Shown: positions 1 through 12,578 of the stretch, piece by piece | Position numbering within the stretch: position 1 is the first letter of the stretch | How the letters are laid out: every line of letters starts with the position of its first letter | Source of the DNA: Vicia villosa | Lineage: Eukaryota > Streptophyta > Magnoliopsida > Fabales > Fabaceae | DNA length: 64,000 nucleotides | Direction: 5' to 3' | NCBI RefSeq assembly: GCF_029867415.1 | Contig: NW_026705929.1 | Span: 62,001 to 126,000, forward strand | Program-made: the position numbers and the translations under genes | Notes under the pieces: model-generated | What the model saw: the letters and a program-made list of their open reading frames with translations, nothing else | Told to the model about the DNA's origin: nothing | Database searches by the model: none

Positions 1-187
1 GACGCAAGGACTTTTTCGGAGATGGGTTTAAAGATGCCATCCAGTTGTTTGACAAGATGCTTGTCTAAAGCATATGCTTTTCAGACTTGGATCATATGCA
101 TTGATTGTATCTGAGGAGAGATAAAGTAATGTCTTACATAAGACTACCTGAAGAGGGTATATCAATGACTCATGTAAAGAAGATTAG

Positions 188-560
188 GCTTTAAACAAAG
201 CTCAGGAAGAAATCTCTTAGAGAAGACTAATAAAGAAGTTCCTTGAAAGGGCAAGAGATGTCTTAGAAAAGATTGGATAAATCTGTTAAAGAAGATTACC
301 TAGAAAGATATGATATGTCTTAAACAAGACTGACCTAGAAAGGCTCCTTAGAAAGGATAAGAAGTGTCTTAGAAAAGACTACCTAGAAAGGTTCCTAGAA
401 AGGATGATAAACGTCTTGGAGAATACTACCTAGAAAGGGTTCCTAGAAAGGATATGTTACGTCTTAGAGAAGACTACCTAGAAAGGCTCCTAGACAGGAT
501 ATGAAACGTCTTAGAAAAGACTACCTAGAAAGGTTACTAAAAAGGATGAGAAGTTCTTTG
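188..560. repeat. Degenerate tandem repeat (about 50-60 bp unit)
   Basis: The phrase 'cctagaaagg' with 'gtcttagaaaagacta' recurs about seven times between 190 and 560, spaced roughly 45-65 bases apart, with substitutions and small indels. It lies in the leader of element A. Confidence 0.75.
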
Positions 561-628
561 ATTGTTTCTGAATTTTCTTTGAAGAAAGACCTGGAATGGA
601 GCAAAAGAATTGTATTTGTCTTGAACGA

Positions 629-815
629 GTGTTAAGATTGAATCGCTGATACGATCGTATTTTCACCGTACTTGGATGATGCATCAAATGAGATAGTTTT
701 CACCTGTGTAATGAGATAGTTTTATGCGATGTCATGATGCATGTGTAATGAGATTATCATGACATCGCATAAAGATTGAATCGCTGATACGATCGTATTT
801 TCACCTGTGTAATGA
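629..815. repeat. Direct duplication flanking a 14-bp inverted repeat
   Basis: The sequence 'gattgaatcgctgatacg', continuing through 'atcgtattttcacc', occurs at about 636 and again at about 774. Between the copies, TGCGATGTCATGAT (from about 727) is followed by its perfect complement ATCATGACATCGCA (ending about 770), so this stretch could fold into a hairpin. Confidence 0.7.
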
Positions 816-1489
816 GATACTTTTGTAAATGCATATGAACTATGTATATACGTGTGATCCTATTGTTTGCACAAATGGGGATGTATGAACCGTTTGTTTA
901 TGAGTAATGTTTGGTAGTATAGCGCTCGTACGCGTGTATACTCATTGCAGATGCATGATGTCTGTACATGTAAATGTTGCGCGTATGCAAATGCATATGT
1001 ATGTATGCTAATGTGTATGTATATATGGTGATCCCCAGATTTTATCTCCTTATAATGCATTGAATTTGTTTAAACCATGCAGCGACTATGCTTATGCCGA
1101 CTAGTAATGCTTATGCGTAGAATGTTTTCGAGCGGAACTTCAGGTTTTAGTCTCCTTCTAGACCATTAGGTCCTGAACCAATCCCTTGGTACCCTTTGTT
1201 TTTTTTTTGAATAGACGTTTTGATGTATGAGATGTAATGTATTAACCAATGTATGCAATGCATGACTTATGTATATTTGCATGATACTCCAATGCTAGGT
1301 TGTTGGTAACCAAAAGCGTATATAGCTCGCTAGTCTTGTAAGGTTGTTTGATAGGGTGGGGTGTGATGCTAGCGTGACTTCCCCATGCCTGCTTTTGAAC
1401 TTGAAGATCGTAGTTAGGAGAAAGATTTTTTGGAGGTTGTAAAGTGTGAGGATGCCTTTTCCTTTTGCTGTGCGTCTTGCCCTGGTTTG

Positions 1490-1665
1490 TCTTTTTGAAT
1501 TACTCCACGCCTTTGACTTTCCGAAATTCTCCACGTCTTAAACCTTTGCAATTCTTCGCACCTTTACCTCTTGAAATTCTCCAAACCTTTAACCTTTTGA
1601 AATTCTCCACCTTTAACCTTTTGAGGTTCTCCACCATTTTAACCTTTCGAATTGTTCACCCTATG
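1490..1665. repeat. Short tandem repeat (about 25-32 bp unit)
   Basis: Variants of 'gaaattctccacctttaacc' followed by 'tttt' recur about six times, decreasing in similarity towards both ends. ORFs spanning it are repeat artefacts. Confidence 0.7.
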
Positions 1666-2953
1666 GATTTGATATCCACTGTCCCAATATTTTTTGTGGA
1701 AAATAAATGCCTCTGATCTCCAAGCCGTGAAGGAAGTGTTCCGAGAAATAACCTTGTCATACAAATGTGATACATGTGTTTCAACATTTATATTGAAGGG
1801 TACGCCCTCGATCTCCAGGATATGGAAGGCTATCCATAGGGTTCTATTCATTTGGTTTAAATTTCTCCTATGTTTGACATGCCCCTGATTGTTATTGCTC
1901 CGAGATGTGACCCAAGTCGATTGAACCCTAGGATGAATGCCCCTAGTTAATAGGATCTTTGATTGTATGCCCCTGTAATCTTTGAAATTTTTCCCCTATT
2001 TAGGAGAACCCTCTGGACATGGTTCCCCCATTCAAGAGTCTTTATTAGAAATGATCGCCTTTGATTAAATCAATTTCAAGCTTTCCTTGATGCTAAGTGA
2101 GTATTCGTAGATGACGCCATGCCCTTTGAGAAGTAACTCCAATGCGATGCGCATGCAAGTTTTGAAATCGAAGTCCGTTATGAATTAGAACCTGATGATC
2201 GGAGATGAATTTTTGAAGAATCGTAGTGGTTAGGAACAGTTTTAACAACCCTAGGAGTCAGTATAATAAAATCCTGCTTAATATGCTTTCGTAGTTAACC
2301 TTGCCTCAATTAGGACTTTTGAGTGTTGTAATTTGGCCTGGTTCATGGTTTAAGAAACAACGGATATAAGGCTCAAAATTTATTTAACCCACCCCTTTCT
2401 CCTTGATGTTCTCCAATCCTAAAGTTCGTTTAATCCAATGAATGTGTTTCATTTGCAAGAGAATCGTTTCAGTTTTGATGTTGAGAAGAATCCTTAGTAG
2501 AGATCCAAGCACCGATGAAAAATGTTGTAGAGATCCAAGTATCGATGGGAAGCTTCGATGATTTAGTAGTCACAAGATCATCCTTTGTATTTTGCTTTTG
2601 TTTTTCTATCCCTTATTTTTGCATGAGCCAATTCCTTTGAATTTGATCCATCGGGAAGCCCTAATTTTTGCCTAAGTGATTTTTTTGTTTTCTTTTATGG
2701 AATTTTCCATTTTGACTTAGCGGGCGCTTTTCTCCTCTTTTTTTTTAATGCTCCTTTTGAAATATTGACCCTTGTATTTTGAATATTGTGATTGCCATGT
2801 TGACCTTGATTTGTAAGCTTCGACTTTGATACGTCCTCGATGATGTATTGAGGAAGAAGATGTTGTGAATATTGTTTCCATTGCTTCTTCATCATTTTGT
2901 TTTTGATGAATGCGAGGAAGAAGATGTGCTTGCATCATTTGCTTGATCCTTAT

Positions 2954-3006
2954 GCTTGAACCTTTGCTTGAACCTTTGCTTGACCCTTTGCTTGAACCCT
3001 TGCTTG
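2954..3006. repeat. 12-bp minisatellite, about four copies
   Basis: The unit 'cttgaacctttg' is repeated four times with single substitutions. On the minus strand it would read as a Ser-Ser-Lys-Gly repeat inside a 131-codon ORF (2717-3112). I do not consider that ORF a real gene because the rest of it is unremarkable. Confidence 0.75.
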
Positions 3007-4394
3007 GATTGGCTGATTCTCTTGACCACAAAATACACCATTGAATTAATCGAAATCTACCCTGCCCTTGGTTGAAATTAAGGTTTATTTGAAAAATAGA
3101 AACAAACTCCAACTTCTGGCTCGAGGGGGTTGACTACGGATTATCTCCTTATTTCTCCACTATTTAGGGATTTGAAACAATGCCTTACATCGTCGACTCG
3201 GTCTTACCTTGAAAGCATATGTTTAGAAAGATTTAGTTATTTGTATTTTGTTATTCTCTTTTAAGTTTGTTAGTAATCGGAAATCGAAATTTGAAAATAG
3301 AATAGAAGGGTACGAGTGGAAAGTTGTAGTAGTGATAGAATGAAGCGAATGAATTGACTCCAAAACATGCATGGTTATCCCATTAGAATTGTTAATCATA
3401 AGGTACAACTTTTATCCTCGATAACACTTAGCGATCATAGAGATTGAAATTCTGAGCTGATAAAACCTATCGATGCTAGGGACAATATCCTTTGTAAATC
3501 CAATGACTTTGTTTTACTTCTTAGTTTTGTGACTTGTAGAAGTAAAGGGTAACCTCGAACTCTCCTTGGGCATGTCAAACCTGTTGGGAATAAATTGTTA
3601 GCGGTGGGTTTTCGTCGTCTGGACCTTCATGAGTTTCCTTTGAATGAACCTCTTTCACTTTTTCTATGGGTATTATCACCGTTTGCAACCTTCAGTGTTT
3701 GTAAATTGATATAGAAAACCTACGACCCTTTTGCCCCTTGGTGGGGAGTTAAGATATATCGCCTTCCCTACATCGTAATTATGCATCTTTGTTCAGGATA
3801 TTGCCCCAATCGGGCTGACCCTTGCCCCCCAAGTTATTGCAGAGCGTCCTCGCAAGCTTTGTTATGTTCTAAGATGAACCCCTTTATGACTAGATACCTC
3901 TTGAGTGTATCTATGGGGGAACTTCTTTGTTAACTAATCCTTGCTCGATGATTACCTTTATTGTATTTACAATCCTGTTACGAAAAGGCCTGGACATATG
4001 GCGGGCATGGTGAAAGGCATCCCTTTTTTTTTCTTTGTAAGACCAAGTTCATTTTCGTTTCTCAATAATTTATCCTTCTCTCTCCATAGTTTGTGATCCT
4101 TTGATTTTCTTCGTGAGTCTCGGGAAATCGGCTAGCACGGTAAGTAGGGATACGGGCGAAGGTAGAAATGCAAATGTAAATGTATGAATGTATGAAAATG
4201 CAAATGCATGCGTATGCAAAAGACTCCTCCTTCTGTGTATATTATGACTCCTTACATGCAATGCCAATGTGCGACAGGTATAACCCTAAGGATAGCCTAT
4301 GCGGATTTAGAGGTGACATTAGACCCTAGTGAAATCCTTGTAAGCTAGATGTTATGACGCGCCAATGGAAATCCCTTAGATTAGGGAGTACGCA
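3007..4394. other. Non-coding part of element A leader, nothing recognised
   Basis: No ORF with recognisable similarity, no tRNA and no clear repeat boundary. The sequence is of mixed composition and continues the leader of element A. Confidence 0.5.
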
Positions 4395-4915
4395 GAAGGT
4401 AGCAGCTTATGACCGTTCAAGACAGTCACTAGATCTCATGGCTATCGGGAGGCCAATTGACGTATGCTAACGAAGTTGTCCCTCGTGGGAAGGTTCTCTA
4501 TGCAGAACACAACCTATCTAAGGAAGATACCGGACGAAGTGAAATCCCTACAGGCTAGGGATGAAAGATGCATAAATGGATATCCAAACCCTACAAGTTA
4601 GGGGGTGCGGGGGAGCAAGCATGGGGTGACCGTTCAAGACAGTCACGAGATCTCATGGCCATCGAGAGGCCAATTGACGTATGCTAACGAAGATGTCCTT
4701 CGTGCGAAGAATGCGATCTTAAAAGTAGAATCCCTACCGGCTAGGGAGTGCATAGATGTAGGCACATGGTGACTGTTCAACACAGCCACTAGGTCTCATG
4801 ACCATCGAGAGGCCAATTGACGTGCATAAATGGAGATGTCCTTTGTGGGAAGGACATGATCTTGGAAACAGAATCCCTACAGGCCAGGGCACGCGTAGAA
4901 AGACCTGCAGAATTA
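4395..4915. repeat. Three diverged tandem repeat units (140-220 bp spacing)
   Basis: A block built on 'gaccgttcaagacagtcact' then 'agatctcatgg', 'gaggccaattgacgt' and 'gatgtcc.tcgtg.gaag' appears at about 4411, 4631 and 4771. Each is followed by 'gaatccctac.ggctaggg'. The copies differ in many positions and in length, so the array is old. Confidence 0.75.
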
Positions 4916-5554
4916 AAACACAGATATTTGTAGTATATAAATTGCAAACATATAATAAGCACCTAACCCTAAGTTCATAGGTTTGGCATGACGGCTTAGG
5001 GAGTCTACCCTTCCCATGGGTATGTTCTAACAAGGGTCTCATTGGGCCGTTCGTAGCCTCCGAGACTTTTTGTCTCTTTGGATTTTAGAACAACTCATTT
5101 GCCCATGAGGTTCGAGTTTTAAGGGTAGGTTTTCAGAGAGATCATCCAAATACCAAGTCCTGCCCTCAACAAAGTCAAGCCTCGTTTTGGACATTTCCGG
5201 ATATTCAACCCACTCTGAGTGGAATTATCAATAAGACTCATAGGCAATGCAAGTCTCCCCTGGTCTTAAGGATAATTCCCACACTTATGTTTTAACCACA
5301 ATTTATATATCCCAAAAAATACAGTAAAAACAAATATGCAATTAAACAAATATTTATTTAAATTACTGTAAAAAAATTACTGAAAATAAAAAAACTGTAG
5401 ATAAATAAATAAATAGAAAATTAAATATTTAATAAAAAACCTAAACCCTAACCCCAAAATCCTAACCCTGAAAATTTAGACAAACCTTGATAATTGACCT
5501 GTACCCTAAACCTTAAACCAAACCTAGGAGCATAATAATTCACCAATTGTTTCA

Positions 5555-5572
5555 TCCCCAGCAGAGTCGCCA
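5555..5572 (-). promoter_or_regulatory. Primer-binding site of element A (tRNA-Arg type)
   Basis: On the minus strand this reads TGGCGACTCTGCTGGGGA, complementary to the expected 3' end of a plant tRNA-Arg including CCA. It is identical to the PBS at 42684-42701 and separated from the LTR end by the same two bases (GC). Confidence 0.85.
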
Positions 5573-5935
5573 GCTGTAGCAACCTGCTCTAAAAATTAAA
5601 GATTTTAGAGTCGCCACCTATTCTACCAGGGCGAATAGGAAACCCTACGAAGTTTTAGAGAATTCTAGGTAAGTTATTATATTCAGGTCAAAGGAAGGTG
5701 GTAGGCACCCTTAACCCTTTCCTAAGGTTTGCATTTGAGGTTTATAAGAGTCTTATGGTAAGGTTTGGGGTTTATGGCAAAGGACAGAAAGTGAATAGGG
5801 TTAAAAGTGAGATTTAAACCTAATTGAGTTTTTGGGGAAGGGAACTCGCATTGGTTATCCAAGTGCCTACGTACCTCCTTATGGAGGATCAGAGTCTACG
5901 TAGTTCAGGGCAGGGTTGTACGCCTTAGATTTAAT

Positions 5936-6052
5936 ATGAGGTTGTTTGAAAGGTATTTTGAACTACCTTATCGCAGTTTTGAAATTCGTAAATTGTAAGG
6001 TATTTTGAATTACCTTATCGCAGTTTTGAAATTCGTAGTTTGTGAAAGGGAT
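5936..6052. repeat. Tandem duplication of about 50 bp inside LTR A
   Basis: 'aaggtattttgaa' followed by 'ctaccttatcgcagttttga' and 'aattcgta' occurs twice in a row with few changes. Confidence 0.75.
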
Positions 6053-6084
6053 TTGTTTTAATGTGGCGTACAACCCTGATTATA

Positions 6085-6620
6085 ATATATTCTATTAATC
6101 ACGATGATCAATAGGTTTGATCACCATAATTAACAAATAAAATAAAGAATTGCTAATTTTTCTAATCGATTGATTCGATTATCACCATTAGCAAATAAAT
6201 GTGTTTTAATAGATTATTTGAATTGTTTTGGGAATTGAATTATTTTATTATTAACCATCGCAACCTATTAGTTTGATTAAAACGATTAATAAATTAATGA
6301 AGGATAGTTAATTATCCTAATCGATCGATTCGATTATAACCATTAACAAATTGATTATATTTTAAATGGATTATTAATATGAAGGAAATTAATTATCGTT
6401 AATTATCGTAATCAATAGGTTTGATTAAAACAAATAACGAATTTATGAAGATTACTAATCATCGTAACCAATCGAATTGGTTAAAACCCTTAGCAAATAA
6501 ACCTATTTGGATATATTATTTAATTAATTAAATAATTGATTATTAATCTTCGCAATCGATTAATTCAATTAAAACCATTAATAAATTAACTCTAACCTAA
6601 ATTAACTAAATCGAATTAAT
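6085..6620. repeat. Degenerate AT-rich repeat array inside LTR A
   Basis: Variants of 'aatcgattgattcgatta' followed by 'accattaacaaataaa' recur five or six times at roughly 90-110-base intervals. The whole stretch is strongly AT-rich and has no coding potential. Confidence 0.65.
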
Positions 6621-7697
6621 TTGTCATTAAAAGGGAGCCTAATCCTACTTATTAATCTAATTAATTAATTAAGCCCAATTAATTGAAAACAATACCTTAA
6701 TTAGGATTATAAATAAAACCTAAATTTAATTCTAAAAATAAAAAAAAAGATATAAATAAAATAGTTTATGAAATAAAAATAATAAAAAGATTAAAAAAAC
6801 CTGGGCATTGATCATGTGTGGTGCGCTTCTGAAGATCCATGGTAGACTTTCAATCCAGGTGCGTTGGATCTGAGCAGCTTGCAATCTAATGGCTGTTGAG
6901 GTGCGTGCATGGTGAGCCTTCGCCTGTGTGCTGCATTAGATCTGGGATTGAGCAATTTATAGAAAATATGTATGGGAGTGAGGGATCGAACACACGCACA
7001 TCCCTATCAGAGACCTTGGACTTAGCCTTCCTTCGCTGAACCGTTTTTGCTATGCTGTACATAAACCAAACGCAAAACTAATTGAATAAAACAAATATTC
7101 TTTACCAGGTTTAAATCATTTTCGCGCCTGGGAGTCTTCCTCTTCGTTTCAAATATTTCCCAGACTTTTACCAACGGGCCACCCGTTGTTACAGCCAATA
7201 GTGACGCCTCTCTACAACACCTGTGAACTTCAAAAACCTCAAATACGCAGTATAAACTTACATGGAGACCATGGATCAATTGGAAATTATGCCCTGAACA
7301 CGGTGGTACCACTAATTCAACTAAATTTTGCCTCTACGATAAAATCCCAATTTAAAGCTTTTAAACCCTAACAATGGTGAAACGATATACCTGCGATCAA
7401 ACTCAAAATACATGGCCCTGAAACATCCTATGGACTCATACAAACATGATTATGCAATCGAAATCAACTTATAGTGGCCGTATGCAAGAAAATGAATCGG
7501 AAAAAAATGGCAAACCGTGATGAGTAGTTGTGTGTTCTTGATGCCTTAAGCCTGGAAATCGATTTGAATTGCTTCACTATTCCCCAAGGAAGGTGTTTTG
7601 ATAATCTAACGCCCTTGAATCCTCCTACAATTTCAAAATCGATTTTGTGTTTTTTCTTGATTTTTATGAACTCGGTTAGGGTTTTGGAGGCCAGAAA

Positions 7698-9900
7698 TGT
7701 AACACCCCATATTTTCTAATTTTAATTTAATCGGAAATTAAATTATTATTTAGAATTATTTGGTATTTTGTTGAATTATTGGAGAATTATGGATTAAGGG
7801 CCATTGGGCTGGAATGGTGAGATTAGTAGTATGGGGGTGCTAAGTGAGTAAGCCCATTACTAATTATTTTATGTTTTCATAAAATAAAGGAAATAAGGAA
7901 AATTGGGAAAAAGGAAAAAAAGAACGTGAAAAGCAGAGCAGAGGAGATGAGAGATTGGAAAGCTGATACGTGAAAGAGGAACAGAAGAGGAAGAGGGATA
8001 ATCAAGATCTTTGGCTAAGGTAAGGGGGGACTCTTCCGGTTAATATCTTTTATCGTATTATAGATAATAGGACTGATTTAGATGCGTTGTTTGTGTCAAT
8101 TGATTATATGACGGATTGGGGTTTTGGGATGATTTTGAGGGGAATTGTATGATTTGATGAATTGTATGATTATATGATTGTTATGATGATTAAATGATCC
8201 TCTTTGTATGTTATATTTGTGTTATAACATGTATGTGGCTGATATGGTGGTAATTGAGGTTCATGACATAACTTGGTTTGGGTTTTGGGGATTTTGGGGT
8301 AAATCCCGTAATGCTGTCAATTGCGATGAAAGTTGTGACTTTTGCCAGTTCGCGCCGCGAAGGTAGGTGCGCGCCGCGAAGGCGTAGTGATTTTCTCGTT
8401 CCGCGCCGCGAACCTGTGTTTGCGCAGCGAAGGCGTGTTTTCTATTCGTTGCGCGCTGCGGACTGGGTGTGGCGCCGCGTGCTGTAGCGATAATTGTTTT
8501 CTTGTAAAAAGTTAAAGATGTGTAACTTTCCAACCGTAAGTCCGTTTTAGACGCCGTTTTGGACGTTGTTCCTGAAATTGAATGCTCTACCATATGAAAT
8601 AAATAAAACAACAATAACTTGATTTTATTTTGAAAGGTACCATTTTCTCCAAATGTGGTTTATTCTAGTTTTGCATAGTTGATGAGATGCAATGACTGTT
8701 GTTTGCATAATTGAATATGTGCAATGATGTGTGTTGTGATAATGTGGTTGCTTCTGCTTGTTATGTAAATGGATGTTGTTCATGGTAAATGTGATTATCA
8801 TGTGTTTTGATGAATGGTGATGTAAATACTCTGTTTTTATTGGGTTGATTTGTGGTACTTAGTACACGATTGCGAGAGGTGTCATTGTTGTTGCACTGAA
8901 TGGCGGATGTTCTATCTGTTTTGATGTCGTGGTCGTAATTGATGTTTGATATACATATATTTTTGAGGTAAAATATGTATTTTATTATGGTTGAGAAATA
9001 GCATAATTGTGTGTGGCTATTGATTATTGTGTTGGTTGATGATTATGACATTTGGATGGTTTATGTGGATGATGAGCATGTTATGGTTGATACATGAATT
9101 TCATAATCATTATGTGGCTGATCCTTGACGATGATGGATCAGTGGTAGCTAATTCCCATTGTGTGGAATTAGTGAGTGGGTGTTGTCGTATCCTTGACGA
9201 TGGTGGATCGGTGAGTTGGGTTATCCCAGATTTTGGTACCACATGCATATAGTTGCATTTGCATTAGGCTACTTGTGTTATTATAACATGAATGGAAGAT
9301 TGTCCAATGTTATAATATGTGATGATTGTGTAATGGTTATGATTTGTTTGGATGAATTATGGTGTTGTCTTTTGGTAATGTATTCTATTTGTTGTTGTGT
9401 GTTGATGAGTACTTCCTGACAATCTGAATATAATGAAATTGGATGAATAATGTGACTGTAATGTGTTATTGTTTATGATTCGATAACATTTGTTAATTGT
9501 GAATGAGACTCACCCTTACTGTTGATATTTTCAGATTGAGGATAGCGGCTTTTGGCTCGGTGAGGATTAGCTCATGAGTCAGTTTGTTTAGTATAGCGTC
9601 GGTGTCATGCTCTGATATTGTAACACTAGGGGAACGCTAGCTTAGATTTGATGATGATACTCTATGTTGTTGTCATTGGAGAAATTTTGTGAGATATTGC
9701 ATAGATGATGTTATGCTTATCTGTTGATTAATGTTCCGCTGTATAGAAACATGATTTTGTTAAATGGATGGTTTGCCCCTAAGTGAAGCATGACAACTGA
9801 TTTATGATAATTTGTTTTAAATTGAATTGTGGCACCCTTGTTTTCATGTTTTACTCTGAATTATTTTATTAATTTCCGCGGGGTTTAGAAGGGTGTTACA
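7698..9900 (+). mobile_element. Solo LTR of a Tekay/Del-like chromovirus (2203 bp)
   Basis: The segment starts TGTAACACCCC and ends GGGTGTTACA and is flanked on both sides by AGAAA (7693-7697 and 9901-9905), a 5-bp target duplication. No internal region is present, so it is a solo LTR left by LTR-LTR recombination. Its ends ('ccgcggggtttagaagggtg') match the ends of the Tekay LTRs at 10375 and 16760 read in reverse, and the body aligns in order, so it is a related family in opposite orientation. It sits inside LTR A. Confidence 0.9.
8345..8478. repeat. GC-rich 'gcgccgcgaag' minisatellite in solo LTR
   Basis: Six or more imperfect copies of 'gcgccgcgaa' sit in an otherwise AT-rich LTR. The ORFs on both strands here (8278-8487 plus, 8261-8614 minus) are products of this composition. 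The related Tekay LTRs carry an unrelated repeat at the same place. Confidence 0.75.
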
Positions 9901-9905
9901 AGAAA

Positions 9906-10369
9906 ATCCTCCCCTTGGCATCTGGAATTGTTGTGTATATATAGGAGAGCAATTTAGGTCACTAAAATATGGATGAATCTTCATTGAATCAAGGATTGAA
10001 TTTGATTGAAATTTGATTTTTATTCTTTCCAAAATTGGCCAAATTTGCATATTCTCTCACCAATCTCAATCCCCACGAATTTGGCTAAAAAAATCTGATA
10101 TTTGGATGATTGGGAATGATTAAAAATCAACACTAAATCATACCTTTCATATTTTCTTGATTTATTTGACTTAAACTACATTTTTAATGAATAAAAATTC
10201 AATAAAAATATAATAAAATCACAAAGGGCGTGGGAAAGGTTTTATGGGTTCTTAGTACTCTTTGGAACAAGTTTGGGTCATAAAAATATGGGCCCATTTG
10301 CAAGAAAATCCATTTTGAACCTTAATTGCTTCAGATTTTCCATCCAAAATTGACCAACTTTGACAAGGC
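9906..10369. other. Middle segment of LTR A between two insertions
   Basis: Non-coding DNA of LTR A between the AGAAA and GTATC target duplications. Nothing else recognised. Confidence 0.6.
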
Positions 10370-10374
10370 GTATC

Positions 10375-12215
10375 TGTAACACCCTTCTAAACCCCCGCGG
10401 AAAATATAATATATTCAGAGTAATAACACATCAAGGATGCTACAATTATTAAATAAATAAAAACATCAAGCCGATTGTCATGCTTTATTAAGATTAAACC
10501 AAACTTCAAACATATGTTCATCACAGCAGAAACTTATTTTAAACAATGTAAGGAACATATCTAAACAGTTCAACAATACATAATCCATAATCAAAATAGC
10601 AACAAAGTATCTCAAGTAACGCTAAGACTATTCGATCCCAGTGTTACAATCAGAGCATGACTTGACACGAACTACGGGCTAGCCTACAAGCTATCTTCAC
10701 CCAATCAAGACGCCGCTACATCCTTAATCTGAAATCATCAAAGTAAGGGTGAGATTCATTCGAATTAATAACCATTATACAATCATAAGCAATAAAATAT
10801 CATAGCAATTATCATCCACTCAAACATACATGTAATTGGAATTTATCACAACAAGCAAGCATCAGTACACAAGCATCATCTAACACACCACACAATCATT
10901 CAGTTATAAAAGGATATAATGCAATGAATGGACTGACACTAATGCATGTGGTACCATACATGGGATACACCCATCCAACTGATCTTTTCATCACCGAGAT
11001 ACAGTTTTAACCAGCACAAATTCCACACAATGGGAATTATGCCCACCAATTTGATCCATTTCATCACCGGGATCCATCACCAAAAATGTATGCCAATGAA
11101 TGCAACATATAACATGCTTACAACATCACCAATCCGATGTAACACATCGTCATCATTATCATCACCAAATCATCACCAATAAGCATGTATATATTCTTAG
11201 CATTCATACAAACATATCACACGCATACACGAAAGTCATCACCCAATAAATAATATAATCACAAATAAACAACTTGGACTTTACGTCCATACCACCTATT
11301 CATCGTATAGGCCATTAACTCAGCTTCGCAATGCTCAAAACGGCGCATAAATCGGATACTCGGATCAAAAGTTATGGGATTTTAAAGATAAAACATTTTT
11401 TTGAAAAAATGCTGCAGAACCCGGGTTGTCCCTACATGGGAACCGGTTCCTGGCAGCTTCCCAAAACACGCCTCTGATTTTTACTATGGGGAACCGGGTT
11501 GTCCCTACATGGGAACCGGTTCCCAGCTACCCAGAATCCACACACTCTGTTTTTTATAAGGGGGAACCGGTTCGTCCCACATGGGAACCGGTTCCTACGT
11601 ACCTGCACAGCAAAATTCATCATTTTGACAGCATTTACCCTATCTCATTTCCCCAATTTCAGGTACATACGGACATACACACAATTATCATTGATTTTCA
11701 CACAATTACACATTTCAAACATGTTATTGACATGTATTAACATCATATATCACAAGTATCAACAGAATCATGTCAATTCATACAAGATTATCAAAACCTA
11801 ACAAAAATTCCCAAACCCGACACGTACGAATGAACTAAACGATAATCCTAATCAATCCTACTACCTACAATCGCATAAGGATCACTAACCCGAAGAATCC
11901 CCCCTTACCTCAGAGTCGAATCTTCGAAGTTCTCCTTCCCTTTAGGCTCTTCTCACTTTCACGTGTTCTTCAGTTCCAAAATCTGCTTCTTCTGCTTCTA
12001 CCTCTCTTTCCCCAATTTTCCTTTATTTTATGAAAAATAAAATAAAATATTCTTAATGGGCTTGCTTAGTTAACACCCCCCTTCTACTAACTATCACACT
12101 CAGCCCAACACCATATTTTATCATTTTTTCCAAATAATTCCCACAAATTATTAATTCTAATAATTTAATTAAAGAAAATAGTTAAATTAATAACAAGAAT
12201 TAACGGGGTGTTACA
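10375..12215 (-). repeat. 3' LTR of the Tekay element
   Basis: Left copy on the plus strand, hence the 3' LTR. It begins at TGTAACACCCTTC and ends just before the polypurine tract at 12216. It is nearly identical to 16760-18601. Confidence 0.93.
11413..11602. repeat. GGGAACCGGTTC palindromic minisatellite in Tekay 3' LTR
   Basis: 'catgggaaccggttcc' recurs three times, with further 'gaaccggg' and 'gaaccggttcg' half-units, spaced about 60-75 bases. The core GAACCGGTTC is a perfect palindrome. The overlapping ORFs on both strands (11426-11740 plus, 11432-11623 minus) are by-products of the repeat. Confidence 0.85.
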
Positions 12216-12228
12216 ACTCTCCCCCACT
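12216..12228 (-). promoter_or_regulatory. Polypurine tract of the Tekay element
   Basis: On the minus strand AGTGGGGGAGAGT directly precedes the 3' LTR start, the expected position of the plus-strand primer. Confidence 0.85.
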
Positions 12229-12257
12229 AAAAGAGTTTTCGTCCTCGAAAACATACC

Positions 12258-12578
12258 TCAAACGAAGAGTTCGGGATAAGAGTCTTTCATCTGACTCTCC
12301 AGTTCCCACGTAACATTTCCACCTGCAGCTCCTCCCCAAGCTACTCGGACTAAAGCTATTTCTTTACCACGTAGTTGCTTTATCTTCCGATCTTCAATCC
12401 TCATAGGCAACGCCTCAACTGTCATATTATCTCTCACTTGCACATCATCTGCCTGGATTACATGAGACGGATCCGCTATATATTTCCTCAATTGAGATAC
12501 ATGGAATACGTCATGTAGGTTTGCAAGTGTTGTCGGTAAAGCAATACGATAAGCAACCTCTCCTACTCTTTCCGTAAT
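12258..12578 (-). CDS. C-terminal part of the Tekay polyprotein (integrase tail and chromodomain-like region), after a premature stop
   Basis: This stretch is in the same reading frame as the large gag-pol ORF and is separated from it only by one TAG codon (12579-12581). It encodes the end of the integrase C-terminal domain ('GEVAYRIALP', 'DVFHVSQLRKY') and then a tail ending 'TWELESQMKDSYPELF', typical of the group II chromodomain-like end of Tekay proteins. That region is known in the family to influence integration targeting to heterochromatin. The stop is probably a C-to-T change in a glutamine codon, since family members carry Gln there. The ATG at 12491 is internal and is not expected to act as a natural start. 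Confidence 0.85.
   Translation of the reverse strand: MTERVGEVAYRIALPTTLANLHDVFHVSQLRKYIADPSHVIQADDVQVRDNMTVEALPMRIEDRKIKQLRGKEIALVRVAWGGAAGGNVTWELESQMKDSYPELFV

Larger units (their letters stand above)
1..5574 (-). mobile_element. Internal leader region of a minus-strand Ogre/Tat-like Ty3/gypsy element (element A), cut by window edge
   Basis: The reverse complement of 5555-5572 is an 18-base PBS lying two bases inside an LTR that starts at 5575, the same arrangement as in the intact Ogre-like element at 37967-59783. The internal region must therefore run leftwards from 5574. These 5.5 kb hold no ORF longer than about 130 codons and no recognisable gag, protease or RT. In the intact element ORF1 begins about 840 bases after the PBS. 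The region instead has several tandem-repeat arrays and AT-rich DNA (5290-5470). It is either a very long decayed leader or a non-autonomous derivative. The coding part, if any, lies left of the window. Confidence 0.65.

Noticed and set aside
4734..5042. 102-codon minus-strand ORF in the element A leader
   Set aside because: It overlaps the diverged repeat units, has no recognisable domain, and no conserved counterpart is seen in the other repeat copies.
8261..8614. ORFs with Arg/Ala-rich repeats on both strands in the solo LTR
   Set aside because: Generated by the GC-rich minisatellite.
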